DNA of 64,000 bases. It comes from Marinobacter sediminum. Its GTDB lineage: Bacteria; Pseudomonadota; Gammaproteobacteria; Pseudomonadales; Oleiphilaceae. The position numbers and the translations under genes are program-made. Below are positions 53,341 to 62,098 of this stretch, piece after piece. Location of the stretch: the NCBI RefSeq assembly GCF_023657445.1, contig NZ_JAGTWY010000001.1, forward strand, positions 2,170,001-2,234,000, in the 5' to 3' direction. Numbering within the stretch: the stretch's first letter is position 1; every line of letters starts with the position of its first letter. The notes beneath the pieces were generated by a model. That model was not told the DNA's origin, did not search any database, and worked only from the letters and a program-made list of their open reading frames with translations.

Positions 53341-55383
53341 ATGAAACCGAAACTCATTTACCCGAAGCAGATCATCCTGCCGATTATTGCAGTTGCCCTG
53401 GGCGTCGCCGGCTGCGATTCCGGACCAGGCCAGGAAGCCGGAGCCTATGCCGCCGGCCATACAGCCCCTACGGACATCACCAGCCGATTCAATGAAGAGA
53501 TACTTGAACAGCGGCCCTTCAGCAATCGCGAAGACTTCGAGAACGCGCGCCGTGGCCTGGTTGCCCAGGACCCGAACCTGGTCGTCGAGAATCAGAACGG
53601 CGATGGTATCTGGAATATGCCTGAATACGATTTCATTGATGACGATGGCAAGGATGCCCCTGCCTCAGTCAATCCCAGTCTCTGGCGCCAGGCTTCCCTC
53701 AACAACATCCATGGGTTGTTCAAGGTAACCGATGGCCTTTACCAGGTCCGCGGCTATGACCTGGCCAATATGTCCATCATTGAAAGCGACACCGGCTGGA
53801 TTCTGGTGGATCCGCTGACCGCACGCGAAACCGCAAGCAGAGCCTTCCTGTTCGCACAGGAACACCTCGGCAAAAAGCCCGTGCGGGCCATCATCTTTAC
53901 CCACAGCCATATCGATCACTTTGGCGGCGTTCAGGGCGTACTCCAGCATCTCCCGGATGAGGAAAAGCGCGACCTTAGGATTGTCGCACCGGAGGGGTTT
54001 GAAGAAGAGGCCACCAGCGAAAACATCATAGCGGGCCCTGCAATGACGCGGCGTGCCATGTACATGTATGGCAAACGGCTGGAACACAATGATCGCGGTC
54101 ACGTGGGAACCGGCCTCGGCAAGGGCCCGGCGTTCGGCACCTTTGGCTTTGCAGAACCCACCCAACTGGTCAGCAAGACGGGTACTGAACTGACCATTGA
54201 TGGCGTCCAGATGGTCTTCCAGATCGTCTCCGGCTCCGAAGCCCCCTCCGAATTCACCTTCTACCTGCCCGAACACAAGGCGTTCTGTGGCGCCGAACTG
54301 GTCAGCCGGAACATGCACAATCTCTATACCCTGCGCGGCGCCAAGGTACGCGATGCGCGTATCTGGAGTGCCTACATTGACGAGGCCCGGAACCGCTTTT
54401 CCGACGCGGAAGTCTACTTTGCCAGCCATCACTGGCCGCTGTGGGGGCAAGACAGGATTCAGGACTTCCTGGTCAAACAGCGGGACACCTACAAATTCAT
54501 TCATGATCAGAGCGTTCGCCTGATGAACCGGGGCTTCACCCCCAACGAAATCGCCGAGAGCGTGAAACTCCCCGCCGCTCTGCAAGAGGATTTTCACAAC
54601 CAGGGTTACTACGGAACCGTCGCCCACAATGCCAAGGCGGTATACCAGAACTACATGGGCTGGTTTACCGCCAATCCTGCAAAACTGAACCCTTTGCCGG
54701 AGCCTGAAGCGGCAGCGCGTTACGTTGAAATGATGGGCGGTGCTGACAGCATTCTGGAGAAGGCCCGGAGCGACTTTGACGCCGCCACTGACATGAAGAC
54801 AGATGAGGGCAGGAAGACCTACCGATGGCTGGCGGAACTCCTGAATCATGTTGTCTTTGCCGAGCCAGACAATGAACAGGCTACGTCCTTGCTGGCAAAG
54901 GTCTACGATCAACTCGGGTATCAGGCTGAATCGGCGCCCTGGCGCGACTTCTATCTTTCTGGCGCTTATGAGCTGCGCCATGGCGGGCCAGAAGAAGGCA
55001 TCAAACCCGCGGTAATGAAAGACGTATTACTCAACACGCCAGTCTCGCTGTTCTTCGACAGCATGGCCGTGCGACTCAACGCGGACGATGCTCAAGGAGA
55101 GTCCCTGAGCATCAAAGTGACCTTTACTGACTTACGGGAAAGCTATCTGTTAACCCTGGGAAACTCGGTCCTGCACAACCGTAAAACCAGCAGCGACACG
55201 CCGGCCGACGCCACCCTGAAGCTTACCAGAGCATTGTTCGTGGACATTCTGATCGGCGAGGCCGGATTGAAGGAAATGCTGTTCAGTGATGAACTCAGCT
55301 TTGAAGGAAGCAGGCTGGACCTCCTGGGTTTCTTCAGCATGCTGGATAAGCCGGAGGGTAAATTCAATATCGTGACCCCATAA
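53341..55383 (+). CDS. SdsA1/YjcS-type alkyl sulfatase (metallo-beta-lactamase fold)
   Basis: Exported enzyme of 680 residues that cleaves alkyl sulfates such as dodecyl sulfate to alcohol and sulfate. It has a lipoprotein-like signal (GVAGC, Cys25), the zinc motif THSHIDHFGG at 187-196, further metal residues in GAELVSRNMHN and FASHHWPLWG, a dimerisation region with the helical block around NYMGWFTANPAKLNPLPEPE, and a C-terminal SCP2-like domain. Domain order and length match SdsA1. Being probably lipid-anchored in the envelope is unusual compared with soluble SdsA1. Confidence 0.9.
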   Translation: MKPKLIYPKQIILPIIAVALGVAGCDSGPGQEAGAYAAGHTAPTDITSRFNEEILEQRPFSNREDFENARRGLVAQDPNLVVENQNGDGIWNMPEYDFIDDDGKDAPASVNPSLWRQASLNNIHGLFKVTDGLYQVRGYDLANMSIIESDTGWILVDPLTARETASRAFLFAQEHLGKKPVRAIIFTHSHIDHFGGVQGVLQHLPDEEKRDLRIVAPEGFEEEATSENIIAGPAMTRRAMYMYGKRLEHNDRGHVGTGLGKGPAFGTFGFAEPTQLVSKTGTELTIDGVQMVFQIVSGSEAPSEFTFYLPEHKAFCGAELVSRNMHNLYTLRGAKVRDARIWSAYIDEARNRFSDAEVYFASHHWPLWGQDRIQDFLVKQRDTYKFIHDQSVRLMNRGFTPNEIAESVKLPAALQEDFHNQGYYGTVAHNAKAVYQNYMGWFTANPAKLNPLPEPEAAARYVEMMGGADSILEKARSDFDAATDMKTDEGRKTYRWLAELLNHVVFAEPDNEQATSLLAKVYDQLGYQAESAPWRDFYLSGAYELRHGGPEEGIKPAVMKDVLLNTPVSLFFDSMAVRLNADDAQGESLSIKVTFTDLRESYLLTLGNSVLHNRKTSSDTPADATLKLTRALFVDILIGEAGLKEMLFSDELSFEGSRLDLLGFFSMLDKPEGKFNIVTP

Positions 55384-55409
55384 GGCTCCCCGAAACCACC
55401 CTCCCGGAG

Positions 55410-56594
55410 TTAACCTGAGAGGGATGGCTTCGTTTCGTTCTCCGTGGCCCGGCGTGCCAGATGAAGCGCAACCACGCCAAGCGCCATCACCACCAGGGTA
55501 AGCCATAGTCCGTGGGTGTAATTACCCTCGGCATCCGCCAGATAGCCCACAACAGCCGGCGCCAGCATCTGTGCTATACCATAGCTGAAGGTGAGCCGGC
55601 TCATGGGCCGGGACGGATTTTCCGGGAACACGCGGCCCACCATCGCCAGCATCATGCTGACAATACCGATGAAGCTGATGCCATAGATCACGGAACTCAG
55701 CATCACGCTGGCCAGGCTGGTATTGACGATCAACATCAGGATACTCACCGAGTTAAGCGTGTAAGCCAGATAAAGTGCCACCCACTGCCCCCATCGGCGC
55801 GAGAACACGTCCCAGAGCCAGCAGGCCGGTGTGGCCGAAAGGCCGGCAATAAGCCAGATCAGCCAGCCGTGGCCAGCGAGTTCCGGTATGGACTCGGCAA
55901 TGGCCACCAGGAAGGTTGCCGTAACCACATAACCCACGCCGGCACAAAAGTAGGCCAGCTGCAGGATCCGAATAAACCGGCCCCGCTCATCCCCGGCAGC
56001 CGCATCCCCGGTTCGAGGCAGGGCGCAGGCCCTGTAATCGGGCATCCAGAGCCAGGCAGGAACCAACAGCACCAGTGCAACCAGCCCATAAACCACCCAC
56101 TGCTGATCCCAGGTGAAAGGTTCCTTGATCAGCTCTGCCAGCACTGCAGTCAGTACAATTCCGAGCCCGATGCCAGAAAAGAACACGCCAAGCTCGGATT
56201 TCTGGTTGTTCTTGATCAGCCAGCTCATTAGCAAACCAGCACCGAGCAACATGCCCGCCGAGGTGCTCAGCCCGGAGACAAAGCGCAGAACAAACCACAA
56301 CCAGACGTTGCTGGTGTACCCCATAAGGACCGTGGAGACTACCGCCACAACGAGCCCCAGCTGATACAGTCTTACCTTGAGGCCGAGATCACTAATCCTG
56401 GTGATCAAAAGCGCTCCGGTGAGGTAGCCGGCGTAGTTTACAGTTGCCAGCATACCGACCACGGACTGACTCAGCCCAAGGGCCTCCATCATCTCGGGGA
56501 TCATCGGCGTGTACGAGAACCGGGCAATACCCACCATGACTACAACCGCGATCACACTGGCAGCCAGTACCTTGATTGTCTCTATTGGTTTCAT
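55410..56594 (-). CDS. YbfB/YjiJ-family MFS transporter
   Basis: Inner-membrane major facilitator of 394 residues with twelve segments. The N-terminus MVGIARFSYTPMIPEMMEALGLS and the next GMLATVNYAGYLTGALL are the hallmark of the YbfB/YjiJ group. Substrate unknown. AGGGAAG precedes ATG by 6 bases. It is convergent with the alkyl sulfatase and lies 18 bases downstream of the EfpL gene on the same strand, possibly as one transcript. Confidence 0.87.
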   Translation of the reverse strand: MKPIETIKVLAASVIAVVVMVGIARFSYTPMIPEMMEALGLSQSVVGMLATVNYAGYLTGALLITRISDLGLKVRLYQLGLVVAVVSTVLMGYTSNVWLWFVLRFVSGLSTSAGMLLGAGLLMSWLIKNNQKSELGVFFSGIGLGIVLTAVLAELIKEPFTWDQQWVVYGLVALVLLVPAWLWMPDYRACALPRTGDAAAGDERGRFIRILQLAYFCAGVGYVVTATFLVAIAESIPELAGHGWLIWLIAGLSATPACWLWDVFSRRWGQWVALYLAYTLNSVSILMLIVNTSLASVMLSSVIYGISFIGIVSMMLAMVGRVFPENPSRPMSRLTFSYGIAQMLAPAVVGYLADAEGNYTHGLWLTLVVMALGVVALHLARRATENETKPSLSG

Positions 56595-56612
56595 GGACTT
56601 CCCTGCTTCGGA

Positions 56613-57179
56613 CTAGGCGCGACCCAGGAATTTACGCTCTTCCACATTAATCCTGATGCAGTCTCCGGTGGAAATATGCTCAGGCACCTGAATGACCAGC
56701 CCGGTAGAGAGTGTTGCGGGTTTGGTTCTCGCCGTTGCAGAGCCGCCCTTGATGGACGGATCCGTTTCTGAGATTTCAAGATCAACGGTCGGCGGCAGGG
56801 CCAGCGCAACGGGCGCATCACTGACCAGAATCACCATGATGCCTTGCGTGTCCTCGCTGATGAAAAGCAGCTCATCGGCAATGGCGTCCCTGTTCAGGCT
56901 GTATTGAGAGAAGTCTTCGCTGTCCATGAAGACATACTCATCGCCGTCGGCATAGGAAAAGGTGGCCGGTCGCCGGATCAGGTCTGCCAGGTTCAGCATG
57001 TCCGAGTCTTTAAAGGTCTCGTCGATCTTGTTCCCCGTCACCACATCGTACATGCGCATCCGGTAAAGACTGCCACCGGCACGCCCCTGGGGCACGGAGC
57101 GCTCAATGTCTTTTACAAAGTAGGCACGACCTTCGTATTCAACCGCAGAATTCTTCTTGATTTCACTTGCTCTTGGCAT
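56613..57179 (-). CDS. efpL: Elongation factor P-like protein (EfpL/YeiP)
   Basis: Cytosolic translation factor of 188 residues that, like EF-P, relieves ribosome stalling at proline-rich stretches. It starts [10 protein letters not shown] as YeiP proteins do, and the three beta-barrel domains follow, with the conserved C-terminal [22 protein letters not shown] (in parts) and [12 protein letters not shown]. The P-site loop is [10 protein letters not shown] with Arg33 at the tip, as in the YeiP group, rather than the lysine that EpmA modifies in EF-P. A longer frame reaching 57308 is rejected because homology begins at 57179. Confidence 0.92.
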   Translation of the reverse strand: MPRASEIKKNSAVEYEGRAYFVKDIERSVPQGRAGGSLYRMRMYDVVTGNKIDETFKDSDMLNLADLIRRPATFSYADGDEYVFMDSEDFSQYSLNRDAIADELLFISEDTQGIMVILVSDAPVALALPPTVDLEISETDPSIKGGSATARTKPATLSTGLVIQVPEHISTGDCIRINVEERKFLGRA

Positions 57180-57361
57180 TGTTTTGATTCCAGAGTAAAA
57201 ATGGGACAACAAACCTGCTGATATACCACGATGGCGGGCGACAATCGATACCACGATGCACCGTTGTATGAATAGCCGGCCGTTTTCAACAGACTTGAAA
57301 ACCGACACGTTTGGATAAAGATAGTCTCCTAACCGTAATCAAACAACAATAGGGATGAGTT

Positions 57362-57634
57362 ATGGCTTTTGCCGATCTGAATGGTCAACGTTTGTACTAC
57401 GAGGATACCGGTGGCACCGGACCGGCGATTGTCTTCTGTCATGGTTTAATGATGGACCATGAGATGTTCGCGCCCCAGGTCGACGCATTTCGTGACCGCT
57501 TCCGCTGCATCGTCTGGGACGAGCGGGGGCATGGTCAGACAGCGGTGGAGGCGCCCGAACCCTTTACCTACTATGACTCGGCGAATGATCTGGCTGCGCT
57601 CTTGTCACACCTCGGCATTGAGATACCCACATAA
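57362..57634 (+). pseudogene. Truncated alpha/beta hydrolase, N-terminal fragment
   Basis: An open frame of 90 residues encodes only the first third of an alpha/beta hydrolase: LYYEDTGGTGPAIVFCHGLM (strand and oxyanion hole), then RCIVWDERGHGQT. It ends before the nucleophile elbow, just after LSHLGIEIPT. A good AGGGATG ribosome site remains. The following bases code for nothing related in any frame I checked, so the remainder was deleted or replaced. A remnant rather than a functional gene. Confidence 0.8.
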
Positions 57635-57673
57635 ACTGTGGATAACTTTGTTAGCAGGGCAAGGACAGGTGAC

Positions 57674-57701
57674 CTGAACCCGTGTCAGACAGCGGGTTCA
57701 G
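57674..57701. repeat. Inverted repeat after hydrolase remnant
   Basis: Perfect nine-base arms CTGAACCCG / CGGGTTCAG with a ten-base spacer, between the hydrolase remnant and the convergent aldolase gene. No T tract follows. May act as the terminator of the aldolase gene, or mark the rearrangement scar. Confidence 0.45.
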
Positions 57702-57731
57702 CGTCATGATGATAAATTGATCGGGCCTGAC

Positions 57732-58769
57732 TCAGGACCGGGCCAACAACGACCGGACATCCGCGAGGAAGCGATCAACCTGCTCTGTCGTCGTCGCCCA
57801 GGAACACATCAGACGAGCGCTGCCACCAATAAAGTTATAAAACCGCCATCCTTTGGCCCGAAGCGCTGTCTGCACCGGTTCTGGCATTTCCACGAAGACA
57901 CCGTTTACCTGCCTTGGATACCGAAGTTCGATACCCGGCAAACCTTCCAGACCACTGGCGAGTCTCTCCGCACAGGCATTGGCATGCCGGGCATTGGCCA
58001 GCCACACGTCGCCTTCCAGGAGTCCGCACCAGGGCGCTGAAATAAATCGCATCTTCGAAGCCAACTGCCCCGCCTGTTTGCAGCGCCACTCGAAATCCTC
58101 TGCAAGTGCCTTGTTGAAGAAGACCACCGCTTCACCCAGCGCCAGACCATTCTTGGTACCGGAAAAACACAGTACGTCCACGCCGGCCTTCCAGGTAATC
58201 TCGGAAGGGTGCACATCCAGCGCCGCCACCGCATTCGCAAACCGGGCTCCGTCCATATGAATGTTCAGCTTGTACTGATCGGCCACGGCGCGGATAGCCT
58301 TCAGCTCCTCAGGCGTATAAACCGTGCCCACTTCGGTAGCCTGCGTAAGGCTCAAGGCCTTGGGTTTGGGGTAATGAATATCTGAGCGCTTGGTCACCAG
58401 ATGTTCAATACTCTGCGGGGTCAGCTTGCCGTCGGCGCCCTGCCCCAACAACAGTTTCGCGCCATTGGATGCGTACTCAGGGCCGCCGCACTCGTCCGTT
58501 TCAATGTGGGCCAGCTCATGGCAGATCACACTGTGAAACGACTGGCCGATTGATGCCAGCGCCAGGGAATTCGCCGCGGTGCCATTGAAAACGAAATAGA
58601 CATCGCAGTCCGTATCAAACAGCGCCCTCAACCCGTCTGCCGCACGTTGCGTCCAGCTGTCTTCGCCGTAGGCCGCCTCGTCCATTCGGTTGGCGGCTGC
58701 CATTGCCTCCCAGGCTTGCGGACACACACCGCTGTAGTTATCGCTGGCGAACTGCTCTGACACGGGCAC
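57732..58769 (-). CDS. ltaE: Low-specificity L-threonine aldolase
   Basis: Cytosolic PLP enzyme of 345 residues that cleaves threonine or allo-threonine to glycine and acetaldehyde. PLP-binding Lys206 is in CFSGTKNGLALGEAVVFF; the substrate-side motifs FVFNGTAANSLALAS and NIHMDGARFANA also match the family. The start is a GTG, preceded by AGGAG at the right distance. Its neighbours on both sides are gene remnants, so it may have been brought here by a rearrangement (inference). Confidence 0.9.
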   Translation of the reverse strand: MPVSEQFASDNYSGVCPQAWEAMAAANRMDEAAYGEDSWTQRAADGLRALFDTDCDVYFVFNGTAANSLALASIGQSFHSVICHELAHIETDECGGPEYASNGAKLLLGQGADGKLTPQSIEHLVTKRSDIHYPKPKALSLTQATEVGTVYTPEELKAIRAVADQYKLNIHMDGARFANAVAALDVHPSEITWKAGVDVLCFSGTKNGLALGEAVVFFNKALAEDFEWRCKQAGQLASKMRFISAPWCGLLEGDVWLANARHANACAERLASGLEGLPGIELRYPRQVNGVFVEMPEPVQTALRAKGWRFYNFIGGSARLMCSWATTTEQVDRFLADVRSLLARS

Positions 58770-58817
58770 GAGGGCACTCCTCTATCGTTTATTCAAGGGC
58801 TCAGTAAACCCTTCAAG

Positions 58818-59048
58818 TTACACGATTTGAGGTGAATCGTCAGTGCTGACCGACTGTTCAAACTCCTTTGCGGATAATTGCCACCCATCGCCCTGGTAAT
58901 AAGCCCTTACCCGGGGATTCATCACCCGAAACCAAAGCGGTGGAATCAGAGCGAGCACATACATACCCGCATAGCCGGTGGGTAACTGGGGCGCATAATC
59001 ATAGTGACGTAAACCGCGTACCGCCTGGGTTATCAGGCCCAGAGTCAC
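58818..59048 (-). pseudogene. C-terminal remnant of AlkB-type alkane 1-monooxygenase
   Basis: A 76-codon open frame whose block LRHYDYAPQLPTGYAGMYVL then ALIPPLWFRVMNPRVRAYY is the C-terminal end of membrane-bound AlkB alkane hydroxylases. The catalytic histidine boxes, which lie upstream in AlkB, are absent. Homology begins near codon 11; upstream, the frame runs into the overlapping cupin gene, so the body of alkB is gone. The GTG start overlaps the cupin stop by four bases. Either a dead fragment or, less likely, a tail product made by coupling. Confidence 0.82.
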
Positions 59049-59695
59049 CCTTTTTTCAATGAAAAGTTCATTTTCTGGTGGGCCAGCTTGTCTTCATCCC
59101 CGGTCCACGCATAAGCGAGCAAGGTCGGTTCGAAATCCCCTGTCGTCATTCGATGCGCCCGCTGGGGCGGGTTAAATAGCAGTGAGCCCGGGGTAAACAC
59201 ACTGTAGTTGCTGTCGGAAATTGAACCGCTCAGGCAAATATAGGATTCACTGATGCCGTCGTGGCTATGCTCCGGATAAGTGCATTTGGGGGCGAACAAA
59301 ACCACACCAAGAATCAGCTTATTGCTGATAACCGGGCCACTGGGTCCCATCAACTCGGCATAGGCGTATTTCCGGGCAAGCCCCTTCCGCATGCGCTCAT
59401 AACCATACCGCCAGGTAAGCTGACCTGACACACGGACAAAAGAGCGAACCATTGGCGCTGTGCGTTCGCCCAGCCCCTTATCAATCGCACGCCCCAACCA
59501 GGCACAAACCGGCAAACTGTTCGGTTGGTCAAATGCCACCCGCGGATTCGTTTCCAGTTCTGCGTTCAGGCGATTGCGCACTTCTTTCAGGTGAGAGCGA
59601 ATAACCCGGTTACCGCCTGCCGAACCAAACCGGTACAGGTGCCAGAATTCCCGGAATACATACTGCCAGTCGACATGGTCGGAAAGTTTATCCAC
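59045..59695 (-). CDS. DMSP lyase-like cupin (DddL family candidate)
   Basis: Cytosolic protein of 216 residues: helical N-terminal half and a C-terminal cupin with metal-ligand candidates His143, His145, Glu150, Tyr152 and His181 in YPEHSHDGISESYICLSG and NPPQRAHRM, ending in LLAYAWTGDEDKLAHQKM. This is the pattern of the DMSP lyase family (DddL/DddQ/DddW), which cleaves dimethylsulfoniopropionate to dimethyl sulfide and acrylate. Length suits DddL. A GTG start has AGGAG 7 bases upstream. Neither acrylate nor DMSP transport genes lie next to it; a BCCT transporter is 29 kb away. Confidence 0.65.
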   Translation of the reverse strand: MDKLSDHVDWQYVFREFWHLYRFGSAGGNRVIRSHLKEVRNRLNAELETNPRVAFDQPNSLPVCAWLGRAIDKGLGERTAPMVRSFVRVSGQLTWRYGYERMRKGLARKYAYAELMGPSGPVISNKLILGVVLFAPKCTYPEHSHDGISESYICLSGSISDSNYSVFTPGSLLFNPPQRAHRMTTGDFEPTLLAYAWTGDEDKLAHQKMNFSLKKG

Positions 59696-59896
59696 GTTAT
59701 CGCTCCTGAGTTAATCACCAATCCGGACGTCAGATGCCAGAGCCTGACCACCTGTCTTGCCTCTCTAAAAAGGCAGAATGGACGAAACGGCGGGCAACAG
59801 AAAACCCGGAAAACCCGAGGGGCGCACATAAGAGGCGGCCCCCATGTTATATACTCCCGCTTTCCCGAAATCATCGACAGAGAGAGTTGCACACCC

Positions 59897-62098
59897 ATGA
59901 GGCGCTTTAATCCTGCGAGCATGCCAGGCCGTATCATTATGGCAGTGCTCGCACTGGCCTGCCTGGCTGGCTCCTACCACCTCATGCAAACCGGACTTAA
60001 CCAGCTTGCCCAGGCCCGCCAGATAGAGCGTATGCCCGAGACACCCATTGCTGCTCTGACCAAGGGGCCCTATGTCATCGCCGGGCAGGCGGGCGAGGAC
60101 ACGGGTACGCTCATCACTCCCTACTCCAATACCGAAGCCGTTTATTACCGATACAAGCTTGAGGAGGAGTACCGGGATTCCGATGGCGACTTAAAAACCC
60201 GCACACTCGAATCCGGTCAGCGGGGTGGAAGCTTCCTGCTCCGGGATGCCAGTGACGCCGTTACCATTGCACCTGGCCATGATCTCTCAGCTATCGAGTG
60301 GAGCCTGGAGCGCAGCTATCGCTCGCAAACCGGGCGAAAAATATATTCGGAATGGGCATTAACACCCGGTGACACCGTCAGGGTCATCGGGCGCTACAGC
60401 CGGGAAAACCGGGAGCTGGTGTTCACCGGACTGGACACGTTCAACCTGCCGGCATTGGTTTCAGGCTTTACCCTGGATGTAGACGGCGGAGACCGCCTGT
60501 TCAATGCTGCCATCCGGATTTCCATTGCCACCGGCCTGCTGGCCCTCGGCCTGGCCTTGCTGCTGACCGCCGCCAAAATACATCGCTTCTGGGTGTATGT
60601 CCTGGTGATGTGCGTCGCTATCTCGGGAACCCTCTCCGCTCTGGGCGTAGCCAAACTGAACCAGGAGTGGTCCGCCATCGCCACCCTTTACGAATCCCGC
60701 TATCAGCAGCTAAACGGGGCCGGGGACAACCCTCTGGTGCTCGCGGACGTCGCCGCCCTGCAACAGCTCATTCGCCAAAGCACCAGCGGATGGCTTGACC
60801 GGTGGATGTTCCGGCGCGTGGTAGAAAAGCGCCTGCCTATGCCTGAACTGGATGCCAGCACGGAGGCGAGGGCGCAGCAGATCGTTGAAAGCCAGCCACG
60901 AGGCAGGTTCCAGCACACCTGGACGAGTTGGGGGCTATCGGCCGGAAGTTCGGTACTCGCCGTGATACTGCTTTTCTTCGCGATCCGCACGGTCAAGTTC
61001 AAGCGTCTGATTGAAGCCGTACCCACCAGCAGCACCAAAGGTCTGAGCTTTGGCTTGTCAGAACTGAAAGGCATGGTGGATGTGGATGACCTTCACCCCC
61101 CCATTCATGACCCGCTCCGGAACGAAAAATGCGTTGCCTTCGATTACAAGGTGGAAGAGCGACGGGGATCCGGAAAAAACGAAAAGTGGCACACCATCGA
61201 ACACCAGACCGAATGCGTGCCCTTCTGGCTTGACGACAACCAGGGCCGTGTACTGGTCCAACCGGACGGGGCCAACATCGAATACCCAAAACACCATTCA
61301 GAAACTCGCGGCGAACGACGTTACACAGTCAGGCTGCTGGACACCCTGGTCAACGTCTATTGCCTGGGATTTGCGGGTCTGGATCGAGGCCAGCCGGACC
61401 GCCTTACCCTTCAGCAGGATGATGGCGCGCCATTCCTGATCAGCACCCACGAGGAAGATGACATTGTGCTCGCGCGTGGCGCGGGCGGCTTTGTGGGCAC
61501 GGCCGTCAGTCTGGGCCTTTTCCTGTTTGCGGCCACGGCGCTGTTTGCAGCCGATGGTAATTTCAGCCCCGACAACCTGCTGCTTTCCGCACTGACAGTA
61601 CCGCTGGTGCTCTGCGTTTACATCGGCATCCTGCACTACAACGACATCGTATTCCTGAAGAATCGAGTCGATCGCGCCCGGGCCAACATCGACACCATCC
61701 TCCAGCAGCGCCACGACTTGTGGCCCAACCTGGAGAAGGTGGTCAAAGCTTCCCTGGCCCACGAGAAACAACTGCTGAAGGCTATCGCCCAACTACGCAA
61801 TGCCAATCCGGCAGAGATCCATAACGCAGGGCAGGTAGACAAACTGATTGGATTTGAACAGAAGGTGACGAGAGCCATGCAGGCCCGGATCGAAAATTAT
61901 CCGGACCTGAAGAACAATGCGGTGATCAGTCAGTTCATGACAATCATGGCGGAGACCGAGGACTATCTGTCCCTGCTACGTAACAGCTTCACCGAAAGCG
62001 CGATGATCTACAACACACGCATACAGTCGTTTCCGGACCTGATTCTGGCCAGACTGTTCCGGTTCCGGGCGGCGAAACAGTTCCCGACCGGGGACTGA
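59897..62098 (+). CDS. Membrane protein with two GIDE/BAM-like domains fused to LemA
   Basis: Protein of 733 residues. A membrane segment at 11-31 is followed by a GIDE/BAM-like beta domain (about 55-185: GPYVIAGQAG, AVYYRYKLEEEYRDSDGD), two segments at 207-251, a helical linker, a segment at 344-364, a second GIDE-like domain (about 380-490: DPLRNEKCVAFDYKVEERRG), two segments at 527-580, and a C-terminal LemA domain (583-725: YNDIVFLKNRVDRARANIDT, QQRHDLWPNLEKVV). GIDE domains are known from the mitochondrial ligase MUL1 and from prokaryotic proteins; LemA is of unknown function. Start ATG 59897 lies 11 bases after AGAGAG. Possibly an envelope-stress component (inference). Confidence 0.75.
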   Translation: MRRFNPASMPGRIIMAVLALACLAGSYHLMQTGLNQLAQARQIERMPETPIAALTKGPYVIAGQAGEDTGTLITPYSNTEAVYYRYKLEEEYRDSDGDLKTRTLESGQRGGSFLLRDASDAVTIAPGHDLSAIEWSLERSYRSQTGRKIYSEWALTPGDTVRVIGRYSRENRELVFTGLDTFNLPALVSGFTLDVDGGDRLFNAAIRISIATGLLALGLALLLTAAKIHRFWVYVLVMCVAISGTLSALGVAKLNQEWSAIATLYESRYQQLNGAGDNPLVLADVAALQQLIRQSTSGWLDRWMFRRVVEKRLPMPELDASTEARAQQIVESQPRGRFQHTWTSWGLSAGSSVLAVILLFFAIRTVKFKRLIEAVPTSSTKGLSFGLSELKGMVDVDDLHPPIHDPLRNEKCVAFDYKVEERRGSGKNEKWHTIEHQTECVPFWLDDNQGRVLVQPDGANIEYPKHHSETRGERRYTVRLLDTLVNVYCLGFAGLDRGQPDRLTLQQDDGAPFLISTHEEDDIVLARGAGGFVGTAVSLGLFLFAATALFAADGNFSPDNLLLSALTVPLVLCVYIGILHYNDIVFLKNRVDRARANIDTILQQRHDLWPNLEKVVKASLAHEKQLLKAIAQLRNANPAEIHNAGQVDKLIGFEQKVTRAMQARIENYPDLKNNAVISQFMTIMAETEDYLSLLRNSFTESAMIYNTRIQSFPDLILARLFRFRAAKQFPTGD

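Noticed and set aside
53665..54981. 438-codon open frame antisense to the alkyl sulfatase gene
   Set aside because: Shadow of the real gene; no ribosome site or conserved motif.
57634..57660. CTGTGGATAACTTTGTTAG after the hydrolase remnant, resembling an insertion sequence end or DnaA-box-like motif
   Set aside because: No inverted partner, no target duplication and no transposase nearby; a single TGTGGATAA is not enough for an IS end or origin.
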